NCBI GenBank assembly: GCA_017550625.1
Contig: JAFZOL010000080.1
Coordinates: 54,151-118,150 of the forward strand
Source: Clostridia bacterium
GTDB lineage: Bacteria > Bacillota > Clostridia > Oscillospirales > Acutalibacteraceae
Direction of reading: 5' to 3'
DNA length: 64,000 nucleotides
Of the stretch, positions 62,433 to 64,000 are shown piece by piece. The notes under the pieces were generated by a model. It worked only from the letters and a program-made list of their open reading frames with translations. It did no database searches and was not told the origin of the DNA. How positions within the stretch are numbered: the first letter of the stretch is position 1; every line of letters starts with the position of its first letter. The position numbers and the translations under genes are program-made.

Positions 62433-62912
62433 TTATTTCAGTATTGCCGCGCGCCAGATTTCTATGAGCTCGTCCAGACTTTTCGCCGCGTTTGCGGGCG
62501 AGGTGGATGGCAGCGTGATCGCTTCCCTGTCCGTTTGCGGCAGCAAATATTTGCGGTAGTATTTCGCGGCGGTCTGACCGTTGACGAAGATTCTCCTGAC
62601 CGGCGCGGCGGACAGGATCATCGAGATATCGTTCGGCACGGCGTTTTTGATCGACGCGTCGCTGCTTCCTGTGATCTCGCAGCGCCCGATCACATCCCAC
62701 AGCGCCACGTGATGGCGCAGCAGAAACGCGGTCTTCGTTTCGGGCGTGTCGCATGGCTCATCGCCGTAAACGGCGGCGATTACGCGCCAGAAGCGGTTCT
62801 GTGGATGCCCGTAAAAAAACGCCGCCTCGCGCGATTTGACCGACGGAAAGCTGCCGAGGATGAGCACTTCGCTGTGCCTGTCGAAAACAGGCGGGATGTT
62901 ATGCACGACCAT
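62433..62912 (-). CDS. DNA-deoxyinosine/uracil glycosylase, UDG superfamily
   Basis: 159 residues. Matches the family of hypoxanthine-DNA glycosylases related to Mug/UDG: LILGSFPSVKSREAAFFYGHPQNRFW at the N-terminus (active-site GSFPS followed by a GHPQNRFW motif), ALWDVIGRCEITGSSD, IFVNGQTAAKYY, and LPSTSPAN near the end. Excises deaminated bases (hypoxanthine, perhaps uracil). I use ATG 62912 with TGAGG 6 bases upstream; a TTG four codons earlier is less likely. Overlaps the GNAT stop by 14 bp, so translation is linked. Confidence 0.85.
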   Translation of the reverse strand: MVVHNIPPVFDRHSEVLILGSFPSVKSREAAFFYGHPQNRFWRVIAAVYGDEPCDTPETKTAFLLRHHVALWDVIGRCEITGSSDASIKNAVPNDISMILSAAPVRRIFVNGQTAAKYYRKYLLPQTDREAITLPSTSPANAAKSLDELIEIWRAAILK

Positions 62913-63498
62913 GGTTTGCCTCAAACTCCTCTTTTGTGATCGAATAGAGCGCGTCGTCGAAAACGACCCCGCCGTAGCCGCGCACGCACCGACGCAGCAC
63001 GCCCTCGAGCCGGAAGCCGAGCTTCTCTAACAGCCTGCGGGACGCGGTATTCGGCACGAACGAGCGCGCCGTCACGAGCGTCACGCCGCACGCGTCGAAC
63101 AGAAAACCGAGCACCGCGTCCAGCGCCTCACGCATGAGCCCCTGCCCGGCAAATTCTTCGGAAATGTAGTAATTGAGCTCCGCGGAACCAACGTCATAAC
63201 GAAGGGAATCCTCTTCAATGCCGATCTCGCCGATCACACACCCGCCGCGGTCGCAAATAACGAGCGCCCGTCCCCGCTTCTTTTCAAGGAAGCTCCGCGT
63301 CTGTTCAAGCGTCCAGCGCTCCATTCCGTTATAGCGCAGAACGAAATCGGTGTTCTGGATGCTCTGCAACGCCTCGGCGTCCGCTTCTTCCGCAGCACGG
63401 ATCAGCAGCCGTTCTGTTTGGATCTGTTCAAACATAAGGGCCTTCTCCCCCGCCGCCTCCGGCACAGTCCCGGTATCTTTCACACCGTTCGGTTCCAT
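62899..63498 (-). CDS. GNAT N-acetyltransferase, RimJ/RimL-like
   Basis: 199 residues. A short variable N-terminus, then a GNAT fold from ~20: TERLLIRAAEEADAEAL, GEIGIEEDS, AELNYYISEEFAGQGLMREALDAVL (the R/Q-x-x-G-x-G/A-type CoA loop reads FAGQGLM) and NTASRRLLEKLGFRLEGVLR, typical of the ribosomal-protein acetyltransferase group. Substrate unknown. ATG 63498 follows GGGAGG by 10 bases; upstream in-frame codons precede that site. Confidence 0.85.
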   Translation of the reverse strand: MEPNGVKDTGTVPEAAGEKALMFEQIQTERLLIRAAEEADAEALQSIQNTDFVLRYNGMERWTLEQTRSFLEKKRGRALVICDRGGCVIGEIGIEEDSLRYDVGSAELNYYISEEFAGQGLMREALDAVLGFLFDACGVTLVTARSFVPNTASRRLLEKLGFRLEGVLRRCVRGYGGVVFDDALYSITKEEFEANHGRA

Positions 63499-63537
63499 CA
63501 CAGCCGCACCTCCCTCATTTAGAATCTTATCATCCGC

Positions 63538-63566
63538 ATTATACCACAACAAAACAGAAATGTAAA
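63538..63566 (-). promoter_or_regulatory. Promoter of the GNAT-glycosylase pair
   Basis: Minus-strand TTTACA (63561-63566), 17-bp spacer, TATAAT (63538-63543), 40 bp before ATG 63498. Confidence 0.75.
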
Positions 63567-63651
63567 CGGCGGAAATACAGGCTTCTTACGCCGCTGCCCC
63601 TCGTTCGGACACTGCCCCATCCCCTACTTCAAAAAAAGCAAAAAAAAGTGC

Positions 63652-63680
63652 TTGACAAGTACCCCCCGCGTGTGTATAAT
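63652..63680 (+). promoter_or_regulatory. Promoter of tRNA-Thr
   Basis: Perfect consensus TTGACA (63652-63657), 17-bp spacer, TATAAT (63675-63680), 24 bp before the mature tRNA 5' end. Confidence 0.9.
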
Positions 63681-63704
63681 ATCATTTGTTCGGTAACGAC
63701 GAAT

Positions 63705-63780
<76 letters not shown>

Positions 63781-63784
63781 AAGA

Positions 63785-63826
63785 AACCTTGATCCACGAT
63801 TCGGATCAAGGTTTTTTGTTTTTGCC
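63785..63826 (+). terminator. Terminator of tRNA-Thr
   Basis: Perfect 11-bp stem (63785-63795 with 63803-63813) followed by TTTTTTGTTTTT. Confidence 0.9.
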
Positions 63827-63924
63827 CCGTTTCAACAAACTACCGAAAAACCACCACCAAAAGGGCGGTGCAGATAAGGGATAATATAGCCGCAGCGGCG
63901 CACTTGTTTGTGAAATACTGCGTT

Positions 63925-63963
63925 GCAGGGGACGGATAACCGTCAGGTTTATCCGTCCCCTGC
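63925..63963. terminator. Long perfect hairpin near the window end
   Basis: 15-bp perfect stem (63925-63939 with 63949-63963), 9-nt loop. It shares a GGGACGG/CCGTCCC core with the gerAC-tyrS terminator. Possibly the terminator of a minus-strand gene beyond the window, or a dispersed hairpin element. I see no gene between the tRNA terminator and the window end. Confidence 0.5.
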
Positions 63964-64000
63964 GTCTTGTCTTTCGCAAAAATTGCATCCTCTGCGGTGC

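Noticed and set aside
63806..63988. A 60-codon minus-strand frame at the window end
   Set aside because: Runs across the tRNA terminator and the 63925-63963 hairpin, with no ribosome site.

Overview
The window is a contiguous piece of a fairly GC-rich, low-mobility bacterial chromosome. It carries a forespore sigma factor gene (sigG), a tricistronic GerA-type germinant receptor, a tyrosyl T-box leader, a CIRCE operator on groESL, SepF plus DivIVA division genes, and a split two-gene transketolase. Together these point to an endospore-forming Firmicute of the class Clostridia. The plant-glycan hydrolases (GH36, GH51) fit a gut Oscillospirales/Ruminococcaceae-like lineage; that finer placement is inference. 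I see no insertion sequence, prophage, CRISPR array or rRNA.

Layout. 1-347: 3' end of cysK. 410-4714 (minus): PHP phosphoesterase, M20 peptidase, D,D-carboxypeptidase. 4779-9486 (plus): small metallophosphatase, glpK, serC, serA. 9527-10297 (minus): sigG. 10502-13640 (plus): gdhA and an MFS transporter. 13728-15419 (minus): acyl-CoA-synthetase-like enzyme. 15595-35002 (minus): about 19 kb of same-strand genes with short gaps or overlaps, read from a promoter at about 35052-35080. In transcription order these are miaB, ylbF-like, mutS, mutL, miaA, HlyD-like adaptor, yggS, sepF, a giant divIVA, lspA, rluD-like, the two transketolase halves, a zinc-ribbon membrane protein and a GH36 alpha-galactosidase. 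35088-39852: a divergent sporulation locus, DUF421/DUF4363 to the left and gerAA-gerAB-gerAC to the right, separated by overlapping sigma-G-like promoters. 39909-43768 (minus): tyrS with its T-box, and a three-gene set of NUDIX, small-multidrug-export-like protein and acidic membrane protein. 43944-48591 (plus): LCP ligase, GH51 arabinofuranosidase, iron alcohol dehydrogenase, VanW. 48745-49668 (minus): SPFH protein. 49970-55184 (plus): mreB-mreC-mreD-PBP2-minD-like. 55306-60074 (plus): divergent methylglyoxal synthase, hisS, aspS, metallophosphatase. 60172-62392 (minus): groEL, groES, and a candidate structured small RNA. 62433-63498 (minus): hypoxanthine/uracil DNA glycosylase and GNAT. 63705-63780: tRNA-Thr(GGT).

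Working together: the mre/PBP2/minD cluster and the sepF/divIVA cluster supply elongation and division, with LCP and D,D-carboxypeptidase acting on the wall. The long minus-strand operon joins mismatch repair, tRNA A37 modification and division genes. sigG, the ger operon and the DUF421/DUF4363 pair form a forespore/spore-membrane theme.

The most interesting observations are: (1) face-to-face sigma-G-like promoters shared by the germinant receptor and a DUF421/DUF4363 pair; (2) a compact, promoter- and terminator-bounded RNA of about 70 nt upstream of groES; (3) a 976-residue DivIVA with a long coiled coil, acidic repeats and a basic tail; (4) a methylglyoxal synthase homologue whose catalytic Asp/His/Asp are replaced by Ala/Met/Asn. 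Several large open frames antisense to real genes are codon-bias artefacts and were discarded.
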